Assembly: GCF_015477805.1 (NCBI RefSeq)
Contig: NZ_JADLQL010000002.1
Span: forward strand, 1,116,001-1,180,000
DNA from: Nocardia flavorosea
GTDB taxonomy: Bacteria > Actinomycetota > Actinomycetes > Mycobacteriales > Mycobacteriaceae
Direction of reading: 5' to 3'
Length of the DNA: 64,000 nt
Shown here: positions 29,711 to 38,709 of the stretch, one piece after another
How the letters are laid out: the number at the start of each line of letters is the position of its first letter
How positions within the stretch are numbered: the first letter of the stretch is position 1
Notes under the pieces: generated by a model
The model's database searches: none
What the model was told of the DNA's origin: nothing
What the model saw: only the letters and a program-made list of their open reading frames with translations
Translations under genes and position numbers: made by a program

Positions 29711-30345
29711 AAGAGTGTTCGTCCGTCCATTCGACTCTGGCGCGTATGGTGCCCGTGGGCTCCGGTACGTCCTTCGCAGCACTCCGGCGTGTGTTCGCGG
29801 AGTGGTGTGGAGCACCTCCATGTCCGGCGCGCCCGTGAGCCGTTCGAGTGGCCGTCCGAGCACAGCCGCCGGTCGTGGAGTTGTGGAGCGGTCCCGACGG
29901 GCGGTAGAGCATGGCGGAAGTCGTTCCGTCGATGCTGGTGCGCCTCCGCTCCGAACTCCTTCCTACTGCCTTCATCTCTTCGTGACCAACCCCTGCCTCC
30001 GTTACATAGCCGTGATGCATGACAGGTGGTGTGAGCCACCGGCGGCGGGTGTCGGGATCGATCACGGGCCGGGCACCCCCGCCACCCGCGCCTTTTCCCG
30101 GCATCGACCGCGATATGCCCGGAGAATGACGCGCCGGAGTTCAAACCTGCCGATGACATATGTCACGCGGTAGCGGCGGCCCCGGGTTCCGGTCACGGAC
30201 ACCGGTCCGATCCCCAGTGGTGCGGGTTCTCACCGAGTCGACGCTCGAGCCGCCATGGTGTATTGATGTTGTTCCGAGTAAGGCTGTAGTGAGGTTCGGA
30301 TTCGATGCGGGGGAAGGGTTCGGCGTCACAGCGGGAGGACTGTGC
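29711..30345. other. Intergenic region between divergent transpeptidase and lipoprotein genes
   Basis: These 635 bases lie upstream of both the L,D-transpeptidase (minus strand) and the lipoprotein (plus strand). No open frame here looks protein-like; the long readings are arginine-rich shadows. On the minus strand a segment around 29990-30015 reads GGCTATGTAACGGAGG, which could hold a -10 region. I found no recognisable riboswitch. It must contain two divergent promoters. Confidence 0.5.
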
Positions 30346-30981
30346 GTGTCAGGATGGACTTCGTCTCGATGGACGGTGGCGCTCGCCGGTATGGCGGCCG
30401 CGGTAGCGGTGGCGGGTTGTAGCTCCACCATCGAGGGCCGGGCGCTTCCGGCGACCGAAACCGGAACCGTGGACGCCGTGGATGTGACAACCACTCCTGA
30501 TGCCGGTGACCGGACGACGACCACCTCGGCCGCGCCGACCACTACCGAAACCGACGAAGACGGAATAGCCGGTTTCGACGCCGAGATCGGCGATTGTGTA
30601 CAGCTCGGCGGCACCACCACCGACGCCAGTATCGAAGAGGCGTCTTGCGGTACCGCCGCATCGAACTACCGGGTGATCGGTAAGGCCGCGCGTAGCAGCG
30701 ACTGTGTCGGCGACGCCGACAACTACTACGCCGAAAGCCGCAACGGCATCGAGACGGGTGCTCTGTGCCTGGATATCGACTGGGTGATCGGCGGCTGTAT
30801 GGACGTGGGCAGCGGTACCACCGGGCCGGAGCGTATCGACTGCACCGAAACCACCGCGGTGGACGGAGTGAAGGTGGTCGCGATCGAGGAGAACGCCGAC
30901 GACGTCAACGCCTGCGGGGCCGGTAGCAGCGGGTACGTGTATCCGGAACGTCGCTTCGTGGTGTGCGTCGAGGAACTCTGA
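30346..30981 (+). CDS. Putative lipoprotein
   Basis: The 211 residues start with a lipoprotein signal peptide whose lipobox VAGC places the lipidated cysteine at residue 25. A Thr/Asp-rich linker follows (TTTTSAAPTTTETDED). An exported domain with eight cysteines, probably in disulfides, makes up the rest (about 75-211). No family is recognised. GTG 30346 has GGAGG eight bases upstream. It converges with the serine protease gene across a terminator hairpin. Confidence 0.75.
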   Translation: MSGWTSSRWTVALAGMAAAVAVAGCSSTIEGRALPATETGTVDAVDVTTTPDAGDRTTTTSAAPTTTETDEDGIAGFDAEIGDCVQLGGTTTDASIEEASCGTAASNYRVIGKAARSSDCVGDADNYYAESRNGIETGALCLDIDWVIGGCMDVGSGTTGPERIDCTETTAVDGVKVVAIEENADDVNACGAGSSGYVYPERRFVVCVEEL

Positions 30982-30998
30982 GAACCGGCGGATACGAA

Positions 30999-31027
30999 AA
31001 ACGAGCGGGCCCACGGACCCGCTCGTT
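30999..31027. terminator. Bidirectional terminator hairpin
   Basis: AACGAGCGGG (30999-31008) pairs with CCCGCTCGTT (31018-31027) around a short GC loop, between convergent lipoprotein and protease genes. An A-run precedes it (GAAAAA), giving a T-run on the minus strand. Confidence 0.75.
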
Positions 31028-31050
31028 CTCGCTACCGGACACCGCCGGCG

Positions 31051-31743
31051 TCAGATCGGCCGGAAGCCCGAACCGATATCCGCCCGGCCGTCGATATCAC
31101 CCATGATGGTGGACATATTCGTACCCACCTCGGGGCCGAAGCAGGCGATGGCGAGATAGGCGTTCACCATGCCGACCAGCGTGGAGCCGATAACGACCGG
31201 CGCGCCGGAATCGCCTTCCATCACACACATCTGCGACCAGGTCTCGACACTGCTGGCGAAGATATCGCCGTAGGCGATGCCGCAGGTGTTGCCCGTGGTG
31301 CGTCCTTCTTTGCAGACGATGTTCGGGAACTGCGCAGGCGCGCCCACTCCGGTGATGCTGACGTTGCCGACCCGGTTGACGGGGGTGACCCGGCCCGGAT
31401 CGAACTGCAGTACCGCGTAATCGAGTTCTTCGTTCGAGTAGACGAACCGGCCGAGTGCGCCCGCCCCTGGATCCTGTTCGGAATAGACCTCGTGCCCAGG
31501 TGTCCCGCAGTGTCCCGCGGTGAGTCCGACCAAGCGGCCGGCTCCATCGTGCCCGATCGTGGTGAGCGTGCACTGGATCGCCATATCGGACATACGACCC
31601 GACTCCGAGGAGACGATCAGCCCTGATCCGCCGCCGAGTACGGGCCGGCCGGGGTCGGCGACCGCCGTCCCGGATCCGAGTAGTGCCGCACTCAGGGCGA
31701 CGGCGAGGACGGCACCGGCCGCCTGGGCGAGTTTCCTGAACAT
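31051..31743 (-). CDS. Secreted trypsin-like serine protease (S1/chymotrypsin fold)
   Basis: This 230-residue exported protease has a signal peptide (1-29, cleavage after AVA). The complete catalytic triad is visible: His78 in LTAGHC, Asp109 in ELDYAVL, and Ser179 in EGDSGAPV. Six cysteines could form disulfides. There is no long pro-region or membrane anchor. ATG 31743 follows GGAGGGAT. Its target is unknown. It is divergent from the mce operon. Confidence 0.9.
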   Translation of the reverse strand: MFRKLAQAAGAVLAVALSAALLGSGTAVADPGRPVLGGGSGLIVSSESGRMSDMAIQCTLTTIGHDGAGRLVGLTAGHCGTPGHEVYSEQDPGAGALGRFVYSNEELDYAVLQFDPGRVTPVNRVGNVSITGVGAPAQFPNIVCKEGRTTGNTCGIAYGDIFASSVETWSQMCVMEGDSGAPVVIGSTLVGMVNAYLAIACFGPEVGTNMSTIMGDIDGRADIGSGFRPI

Positions 31744-32317
31744 ATCCCTCCAGACCTCGAAGCCCGCACGATATCAATGTGTGGCACCTCATCGTGGCAG
31801 CAACGGCCGCGAGGCGCGCCCCGAACCGCCGTTACCGGTGGGTTGTGTTGTGCCACTTCGGAATTCGTGTTTTCGGTCGAGCATTCGGCCGGTGAGTGCC
31901 GTGTTCGGCGGAGACTGCGCGAAACTCCGGCCACGATACCCCGAGAAGAATAGCGCAATGCTATTAATCGGACCCGTTTCCGCTGCGCGCGTCGAGTAAC
32001 AGTCAAATCTCCGTGTTGCCGCGAATCGGTAATTTTCAGGAAAATCATCCGTTATTTATGTGAACGGCCATTCTCGGGTCATCTACGTCGCTGGCACGCT
32101 TTATCCGCCGGTCAGCTGTAGCTTCTTCCAGAAATGCGGAACTCCCGTTGGGATACGTACCAACAAACGCCTGATAACTCGATGGTCACGCCCCGGAGTG
32201 ATGAACGTCTGTGACAGCCCTCACTCGTCTATGGTGTGTTTCGCACTACTACGTAGTAAGGTTCCTCAAGCAAACCAGCCGTCGGGGTAGGTAACCGACG
32301 TCGAGAGGGGTTAGTCA
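31744..32317. promoter_or_regulatory. Divergent promoter region for serine protease and mce operon
   Basis: These 574 non-coding bases are less GC-rich than their surroundings. They contain a perfect 12-bp palindrome, TACTACGTAGTA, at 32247-32258, about 60 bases before the yrbEA start. A 6-bp inverted repeat, AATAGC-5-GCTATT, lies at 31949-31965. Either could be an operator. The usual KstR-type motif was not seen, and no regulator gene is adjacent. Confidence 0.5.
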
Positions 32318-33172
32318 GTGCAGTCGACCAAGAGTCCACCGACAGGTTCTCGGTTGAGCGGAGCGGTCGAGTGGACGCGAGACTACTGGCGGGACCACCC
32401 CAGGCGTTCATTGGAGACCCTCGGCCGGCAGATGACGATGGGCGTCGAGGCCGTTACCGAGCTCGTGGTCAGTATCTTCCGCGGCCGATTCCCGCTCGCG
32501 GAGTTCATCCGGCAGTGTGCCTTCATGGCCAACGTGGCCGCGGCACCCACCCTGCTGGTCGCCATTCCGATCGGCGTCATCGTATCCATCCAGGTCGGAT
32601 CCGTTGCGCAGCAGGTCGGCGCCACCTCGTTCATCGGCGCGGCCAACGGTCTCGGCATCATTCAGCAGGGCGCGCCACTGGTCACCGTTCTGATGATCGC
32701 CGGCGCCGTCGGTTCCGCGATCTGCGCCGATCTCGGATCCCGGACCATTCGCGAGGAAATCGACGCCATGAAAGTCATGGGCGTCGATCCGCTGCGCCGG
32801 CTGGTCGCGCCCCGTCTCGGCGCGGCAATGGTCGTCAGCGTGCTGCTCTGCGGTTTCGTCGTCTTCGTCGGATTCCTGACCGGTTACATTTTCAATATTT
32901 TCGTCCAGGGCGGCACCCCGGGGTCGTATATCTCGACCTTCGCATCGTTCGCAATTTCGCTCGATCTGCTTGTCGCTCTGCTGAAATCGCTGTTGTTCGG
33001 TCTACTCGCGGCAATCATCGCCTGTGATACCGGATTGAATACCCGCGGTGGTCCGGGAGGCGTCGCCAACTCGGTGAATACCGCCGTTGTCATGTCCGCG
33101 GTGATGTTGTTCGGAGTGAATGTGATCTTCACCCAGGTGTACAACACCTTGTTCCCGCCTCAGGTGGTGTGA
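32318..33172 (+). CDS. yrbEA: MCE-family ABC transporter permease YrbEA
   Basis: This 284-residue MlaE-family permease has about five membrane helices and the conserved segment RTIREEIDAMKVMGVDP, which contacts the ATPase. It forms the membrane part of a Mce lipid importer with YrbEB and the cytoplasmic ATPase MceG; no MceG gene is present in this window. GTG 32318 is preceded by GAGAGGGG. First gene of the mce operon. Confidence 0.93.
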   Translation: MQSTKSPPTGSRLSGAVEWTRDYWRDHPRRSLETLGRQMTMGVEAVTELVVSIFRGRFPLAEFIRQCAFMANVAAAPTLLVAIPIGVIVSIQVGSVAQQVGATSFIGAANGLGIIQQGAPLVTVLMIAGAVGSAICADLGSRTIREEIDAMKVMGVDPLRRLVAPRLGAAMVVSVLLCGFVVFVGFLTGYIFNIFVQGGTPGSYISTFASFAISLDLLVALLKSLLFGLLAAIIACDTGLNTRGGPGGVANSVNTAVVMSAVMLFGVNVIFTQVYNTLFPPQVV

Positions 33173-33176
33173 ACCG

Positions 33177-34040
33177 GTGTCGGCAACCTATGTACCTCCG
33201 CTGCTGAAACCCTTTCAGCAGCTGCGTAAAGCGGCCGGTGCTCCGGTCGATATGCTGGCGCGGCTCGGACACCAGGTGTTCTTCTTCCTGCGGTCCGTCG
33301 GCTCCATGCCGCTGGCTTTCAAGCAGTACCCGAAGGAAGTATGGCGGCTGCTGTCCGACGTCACCTGGGGTAACGGGAACCTCATCGTCGGTGGTGGAAC
33401 CATCGGCGTGGTACTCATCCTGAGTGCCTTCGGCGGTATCACGGTCGGTCTGCAGGGTTACACCTCACTCGACCTGCTCGGCTTGAGCCCGCTGACCGGC
33501 GCGATCTCCGCATTCGGCACCACCCGCGAATTGGGACCGCTGCTCGCCGCACTGGCTTTCGCCGCCCAAGCCGGCTGCCGATTCACCGCGCAACTCGGTG
33601 CGATGCGTATCTCCGAGGAGATCGACGCGCTCGAATCGATCGCGATCCGGCCGCTCCCCTACCTGGTGAGTACGCGGATGATCGCCGCGATGATCACCAT
33701 TCTCCCGCTGTACTGCCTCGGTCTCGCGATGGCCTACATCTCGTGCAGGCTCACGGTGCAGGTGATCGGCGATACCGCCAGCGGAACCTATCAGCACTAT
33801 TTCTATCAGTTCCTGATTCCGACCGACGTCCTGTATTCGCTGCTCAAAGCGATACTCTTCGTCGCGATCACCACGTTCATCCAGTGCTACTACGGCTTTT
33901 TCGCCTCCGGCGGCCCGGAGGGCGTAGGCGTGGCGGCCGGTCGCGCAATCAAGATGTGCATCATCGTGGTCGTTTTCGTCGACCTCTTCATGACCTTGGC
34001 CATCTGGGGTGTCGACCCCGGCATCAGGATCTCGGGGTAG
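33177..34040 (+). CDS. yrbEB: MCE-family ABC transporter permease YrbEB
   Basis: This 287-residue second MlaE-type permease has the coupling segment RISEEIDALESIAIRPLPYLVSTR broken by nothing visible, and helices across its length. GTG 33177 lies four bases after the yrbEA stop. It pairs with YrbEA as the permease dimer of the Mce system. Confidence 0.93.
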   Translation: MSATYVPPLLKPFQQLRKAAGAPVDMLARLGHQVFFFLRSVGSMPLAFKQYPKEVWRLLSDVTWGNGNLIVGGGTIGVVLILSAFGGITVGLQGYTSLDLLGLSPLTGAISAFGTTRELGPLLAALAFAAQAGCRFTAQLGAMRISEEIDALESIAIRPLPYLVSTRMIAAMITILPLYCLGLAMAYISCRLTVQVIGDTASGTYQHYFYQFLIPTDVLYSLLKAILFVAITTFIQCYYGFFASGGPEGVGVAAGRAIKMCIIVVVFVDLFMTLAIWGVDPGIRISG

Positions 34041-34044
34041 CGCA

Positions 34045-35589
34045 ATGATCATCGATCCCAGTGGGCGCGGGCCCACGATGAAGCAGTTGCTCATCGCAGG
34101 GGCGTGCGGCCTGGTCGTCTTCGTCGTGGTGCTCGGTTTCCTGATGGCCCGCTACCAGGGCTATTTCGTGGAAAAGGTGCGGGTGACGGCGAACCTGACC
34201 ACCACCGGCGACGGCCTGCCGCAGAAAGCGGATGTGAAGTTCCGCGGCGTGCTGGTGGGGGCGGTCGAAACGGTGTCGGTGGCCGCACAAGGCGAACTGC
34301 AGCAGGTGAACATCGAGCTGAAGCCCGAATTCGTCGAGCAGATCCCGGCCAACGTCACCGCCCGGGTCGTGCCCAGCAACCTGTTCGCGGTCACGTCCGT
34401 GGAGTTGCTCTACAACGGTCCCACCGAAGCCCACCTCGAGGAGGGCTCGGAGATCCCGGAGGACAAGAGCCAGGGCACCATCGCCCTGCAGGACACATTG
34501 ACCACGGTCCAGAACATTCTCGACCGGATCGATCCGATGCAGTTCGGCCGGGTCCTGGGCACTCTCTCCTACGCCCTCGACGGCAGTGGCCGGGCGCCCG
34601 GATCGACCATCGAACGGATCGACCACTGGCTGACCTCGGTGGACGAATCGATACCGGACCTCGGCGTCTTCCTCCAGGATTTCGCGGATTCGGCGCACGC
34701 GCTCAACGAGTCGGCGCCGGAACTGATGGACGTCCTCGCCTCGTCGGTGCAGACGGCGAGCACCATCGCCGACCGGCGCGAGCAGTTGGTCGACCTGATC
34801 AGTGGTGCAGGTAGCACGGTCGACGAGGTCAACGAGCTGTTCGCGCGGAACCCGAATACCGGTAAAGAGCTCACCGTCGGACTGAACCAGACCTTCGGTG
34901 CGCTGGCCGCCAACCCGGCCTCGATCACCAATGCGATCAGCAATCTGAATACTTCGGCGCGTAACCTGCGCACGACGTTCACCTGGGGTCCGCAGCAGCA
35001 GATGGTCTGGAACGCCGGGGTTTCGTTCACTCCGTTCAATCCGAACACCGTTGCGGACTGCCCCCGGTACGGCGACCTGGCCGGACCGAGCTGTTTCACC
35101 GCGCCGGCCGTGGCCGATCCCGGCTACCTGCCCGAGCAGATGAAACCGCGCCGGCTCGCCGCCGCCGACGGCCTGCCGGTACTGCCGCCGATCCCCGGCC
35201 TGCCGCCGATTCCCGGCGTCACCACCGAGGTCGGAGCCCCGGCCCCGGCCGCGCCGCCGGTGAACAACCCGTTCGCCGGTACGCCGCTGGAGGGTTTGTT
35301 CCCGGAGGGGCTGCCGCAGCTTCCCGGGCTGCCCGGTGCGCCGGCTCCCGCGCCGGCCGCCCAGCCCGGTGACCAGCCGCCGGCCCCGCCGGCCGAACCG
35401 GGTGCGGCCGCACCGGCGGCGGACAGCGGCAACGGCGACGCCCCGGCCGCCCGGCCGATCGCCGCCTATGAGGGCGATGCGGCGGTGGCGGCCCTGCTCG
35501 GCCGGAAGCCGACCTCGATGGAGTACCTGATGTTGAGTTCGATTCTCGAAGGCGGAACCTTGCGAGTAACCGAGGAGGCGTCCGCGTGA
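34045..35589 (+). CDS. mceA: MCE family protein MceA
   Basis: This 514-residue protein has one N-terminal membrane helix (about 13-33) and a MlaD/MCE domain (about 43-120). A helical MCE-specific region follows. The Pro/Ala-rich tail (about 375-480, several PxxPG repeats) ends in a conserved-looking C-terminus. Mce proteins form a hexameric tunnel that carries lipids or sterols across the periplasm; the cargo of this operon is unknown. ATG 34045 follows yrbEB by four bases. Confidence 0.92.
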   Translation: MIIDPSGRGPTMKQLLIAGACGLVVFVVVLGFLMARYQGYFVEKVRVTANLTTTGDGLPQKADVKFRGVLVGAVETVSVAAQGELQQVNIELKPEFVEQIPANVTARVVPSNLFAVTSVELLYNGPTEAHLEEGSEIPEDKSQGTIALQDTLTTVQNILDRIDPMQFGRVLGTLSYALDGSGRAPGSTIERIDHWLTSVDESIPDLGVFLQDFADSAHALNESAPELMDVLASSVQTASTIADRREQLVDLISGAGSTVDEVNELFARNPNTGKELTVGLNQTFGALAANPASITNAISNLNTSARNLRTTFTWGPQQQMVWNAGVSFTPFNPNTVADCPRYGDLAGPSCFTAPAVADPGYLPEQMKPRRLAAADGLPVLPPIPGLPPIPGVTTEVGAPAPAAPPVNNPFAGTPLEGLFPEGLPQLPGLPGAPAPAPAAQPGDQPPAPPAEPGAAAPAADSGNGDAPAARPIAAYEGDAAVAALLGRKPTSMEYLMLSSILEGGTLRVTEEASA

Positions 35590-36617
35590 AGGGGGTCCGG
35601 AAACCGCTGATCGGCTTCGGCCTGTTCGCGCTGGTATCCGTGCTGGTCACTGTGCTGGTGTGGAATACCTTGTCCCGCACTGTGGACGGTGGGACGAAAT
35701 CGTATTCCGCGGTCTTCACCGATGTGCTGGGTTTGCGCGAGGGCGACGATGTCCGGATGGCGGGTGTGCGCGTCGGCAAGGTCGAGAAGATCGAGCTGAC
35801 CGGGGAGTCGAATGCGAAGGTCAGCTTCATCGTTCAGGACGATCAGACCTTGTTCGGCAACACCAAAGCGCTGGTGCGGTACCAGAACCTGATCGGCCAG
35901 CGCTATGTGGCGCTGGCCCCGGGTTCCGGCGGCGATGCGACCCAGTTGCCGGAGGACGCCACCATCCCCGTCGAGCGCACCGAGCCGTCCTTCGATATCT
36001 CGGCACTGCTCAACGGTTTCCAGCCGCTGTTCGAGGTGCTCGAACCCGAGCAGGTGAATCGGCTCTCGGAAACCTTCATCCTCGCCCTGCAAGGCGACCG
36101 GGTCTCGTTGAGTTCTTTCATCACTCAGGCCGCCACCATGGCCACCGATTTCCAGCGGCGCGATGCCATTCTCAGCGATGTGATCACCAACCTCAGCGGC
36201 GTGATGGCAGGTCTGGCCAAACGAGGGGGCGAATTGGAGACGCTGATAACCCAGACGCGGGCGCTGATCGGCGGCCTGTACGAGCAGGGCCAGTCGCTGC
36301 TCACCTCGACCGAGCAGATCGCCGGCGCCACCACCGCACTCGTGGGGATGGTGGGCAATATCCAGCCCAAGCTGGCGGCCGTCCAGAATTCGACACGTGA
36401 CGCTTTGACCTTGTTCCTGGCCAACGGCGCCAAACTGGATCAGGCCGCTATCGACCTGCCCGCAATTCTCGCCGACGCGGGACGTTTCACCTCCGAAGGC
36501 GCCTACGCGAACGCGTATATCTGCCGGTTGGATGTCTCGCTGTACGGAGTCCTGTTCCCCCGCGGTCTGTTCTCGCAGATCGGCGGCAATTCGCAATCGG
36601 CGGTGTGCCGGCCATGA
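35586..36617 (+). CDS. mceB: MCE family protein MceB
   Basis: This 343-residue Mce subunit has an N-terminal membrane helix (about 8-26), a MCE domain (about 37-115) and a helical region. The C-terminal RLDVSLYGVLFPRG segment is typical of MceB. GTG 35586 overlaps the mceA stop (GTGA), so translation is coupled. Confidence 0.92.
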   Translation: MKGVRKPLIGFGLFALVSVLVTVLVWNTLSRTVDGGTKSYSAVFTDVLGLREGDDVRMAGVRVGKVEKIELTGESNAKVSFIVQDDQTLFGNTKALVRYQNLIGQRYVALAPGSGGDATQLPEDATIPVERTEPSFDISALLNGFQPLFEVLEPEQVNRLSETFILALQGDRVSLSSFITQAATMATDFQRRDAILSDVITNLSGVMAGLAKRGGELETLITQTRALIGGLYEQGQSLLTSTEQIAGATTALVGMVGNIQPKLAAVQNSTRDALTLFLANGAKLDQAAIDLPAILADAGRFTSEGAYANAYICRLDVSLYGVLFPRGLFSQIGGNSQSAVCRP

Positions 36618-37612
36618 TGACCAAATTCAAGACCTGGTTCAACAACAATCGCTACTTCGGGCTCGGCATCATCGGCGTCATCGTCGTCGCCGCGCTGGTC
36701 CTGGTGTCGAGCGGCTTCCGGAACCTCGGTATCGGCGAACAGTCGATCAAGGCCGAATTCGTCCAGTCCGCGGGTATATCCGTCGGCGACCGGGTCAATG
36801 TGGCCGGCGTGCCGATGGGCCGGGTGGCGGCCGCCGAACTCGAAGGCGACCACGTCCTGCTCACCCTGCAGGTATCCAACGATGTGGAACTCGGCCCCGA
36901 CGCCCGGGCGGCCATCAAGATGGCCACCCTGCTCGGCGCCCGCTACGTCGATCTCGACCCCGGTGACGGTACGGGCCTGCCCGACAACCGTATCCCGAAG
37001 ACCAACACCGCGGTCCCCTACGATCTCGCCGACGTGGTGGACAAGGGCACCCCGGAATTCCAGGAACTCGACCCCGGCAAACTCGCCGAATCGCTGAATC
37101 TGTTCAACGAGCAGTTGCAGGGCTCCCCGGAACTGGTCGCCCAGTCGCTCGACAGCATCGGCGCCCTGGCCAAGGTGATCGACAGCCGCAAGGACGATGT
37201 CGAGCAGCTGCTCAAGGACCTGGACCGGGTGACCACCATCCTGGCAGAGAACCGCAACAGTGCTCTGCTGATCATCACCCAGGGCGAGGCCATCGCCTCG
37301 CGAGTGGTGGAACGCCAGCAGCTGCTGCGGACCCTGCTCGACAATGTCGCGACCTTGACCGCGCAGCTACAGGCGATCGGCGCGCAGAACAACAATCAGT
37401 TCAGCACCACACTCGATCAGCTGAACACCATGGCCGCGGGCCTGCAGAAGAACAAGGACAACCTCGATCGGTTGCTGTCGATCATGCCGCCGTCGGTTCG
37501 CTACCTGGCCAACGCCTGGGGTAACGGCAACTACGCCGAGGTCGGTATCCCGTGGCTGTTCCCGGACAACTGGTTGTGCTTCGCCCAAGTCGTCGAGGGG
37601 TGCCAGGGATGA
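36614..37612 (+). CDS. mceC: MCE family protein MceC
   Basis: This 332-residue Mce subunit has a membrane helix at about 15-34, a MCE domain (SIKAEFVQSAGISVGDRVNV onward) and a long helical segment. ATG 36614 overlaps the mceB stop (ATGA); an in-frame ATG nine bases upstream exists but is less likely. Confidence 0.92.
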   Translation: MMTKFKTWFNNNRYFGLGIIGVIVVAALVLVSSGFRNLGIGEQSIKAEFVQSAGISVGDRVNVAGVPMGRVAAAELEGDHVLLTLQVSNDVELGPDARAAIKMATLLGARYVDLDPGDGTGLPDNRIPKTNTAVPYDLADVVDKGTPEFQELDPGKLAESLNLFNEQLQGSPELVAQSLDSIGALAKVIDSRKDDVEQLLKDLDRVTTILAENRNSALLIITQGEAIASRVVERQQLLRTLLDNVATLTAQLQAIGAQNNNQFSTTLDQLNTMAAGLQKNKDNLDRLLSIMPPSVRYLANAWGNGNYAEVGIPWLFPDNWLCFAQVVEGCQG

Positions 37613-38709
37613 ATCCGTTGAACATCGACCGCGTGAAGAACACCGCGAAGGCACTGGTCATCGGTGCGTCCGCGTTGGCGCTGGGCAGCTGTTCGATGGT
37701 GAACAGCGTGGTCGGCGGAGATATGAAGATCACCGCCGATTTCGAGAACATCGCCGGCATGTACGAGGGCAACCCGATCACGGTGCTCGGGCTCGAGGTC
37801 GGCAAGGTCGACAAGATCATTCCGCACGGTGATCTGGTGGAAGTCCATATGAGCATCGACGGCGATGTGGAGATCCCGAAATCCGCCATGGCCGTGGTGG
37901 TCTCCCCGTCGATCGTCACCAACCGCCATATCGAGTTCACCCCCCGCTATACCGAGGGCGAAACGCTCGAAGACGGTGATCACCTGCCGCTGGAGAAGAC
38001 CGATGTGCCGGTGGAGCTGGACACGATGCTCAAAACCATCGACCAGTTCGCCGAGGCGCTGAAACCGCAGGAGGGTCAGGAGGGGGTCGGTCCGCTGTCG
38101 GGCCGGGTGCTCTACCCGATGCTCAACGGGCAGGGCGAGAAGATGCGCGACACCCTCAACGCGCTGTCCAGCGCCCTGAAGCTCGGCGTCGACAACAAGG
38201 GCGCCATCGCCAACATCATCACCAGGCTCAACGAGCTGACCACGATGCTGGCCGAGAACGACCAGGCCGTCCGCGATTTCAGCAACCAGGCCACCCAGAT
38301 GACGACCATGCTGGCCGAGCAGGCGCCCGGCCTGCAGGCCACGCTGCAGCAGCTCTACGACTTCCTGAACAACACCAGTTCGGTATTCGGACAGCATCAG
38401 GATCAGCTGGTGGACACGCTGACCCGGATGAATACGGTGATCGACCAGTTGCGGCAGAACGCGCACGGCGTCACCGAGGTAGTGGACGTCGCCCCGATGC
38501 TGCTGCAGAACATCCACCGCTCGATGAACTACGAGCAGGGCTACGTCCGGTTGCACGCGCTGATCGGCACCAACCTCGCCGGCGGTGAACTCGTGAGCCT
38601 GTTCTGCGAACGGATTCAGATGCGATCCGACGGCTGCCGGACCGGCCGGCCCGAAGATTTCGGACCGGACTTCGGACTCACCGCCGCACTGCTGGGACTG
38701 ACGAAATGA
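37609..38709 (+). CDS. mceD: MCE family protein MceD, with lipobox
   Basis: This 366-residue Mce subunit has a MCE domain (MKITADFENIAGMYEGNPIT) and a long alpha-helical region. Its N-terminus ends in ALALGSC with Cys28 in a lipobox-like setting, so it may be a lipoprotein in addition to MceE. ATG 37609 overlaps the mceC stop (ATGA). Confidence 0.9.
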   Translation: MNPLNIDRVKNTAKALVIGASALALGSCSMVNSVVGGDMKITADFENIAGMYEGNPITVLGLEVGKVDKIIPHGDLVEVHMSIDGDVEIPKSAMAVVVSPSIVTNRHIEFTPRYTEGETLEDGDHLPLEKTDVPVELDTMLKTIDQFAEALKPQEGQEGVGPLSGRVLYPMLNGQGEKMRDTLNALSSALKLGVDNKGAIANIITRLNELTTMLAENDQAVRDFSNQATQMTTMLAEQAPGLQATLQQLYDFLNNTSSVFGQHQDQLVDTLTRMNTVIDQLRQNAHGVTEVVDVAPMLLQNIHRSMNYEQGYVRLHALIGTNLAGGELVSLFCERIQMRSDGCRTGRPEDFGPDFGLTAALLGLTK

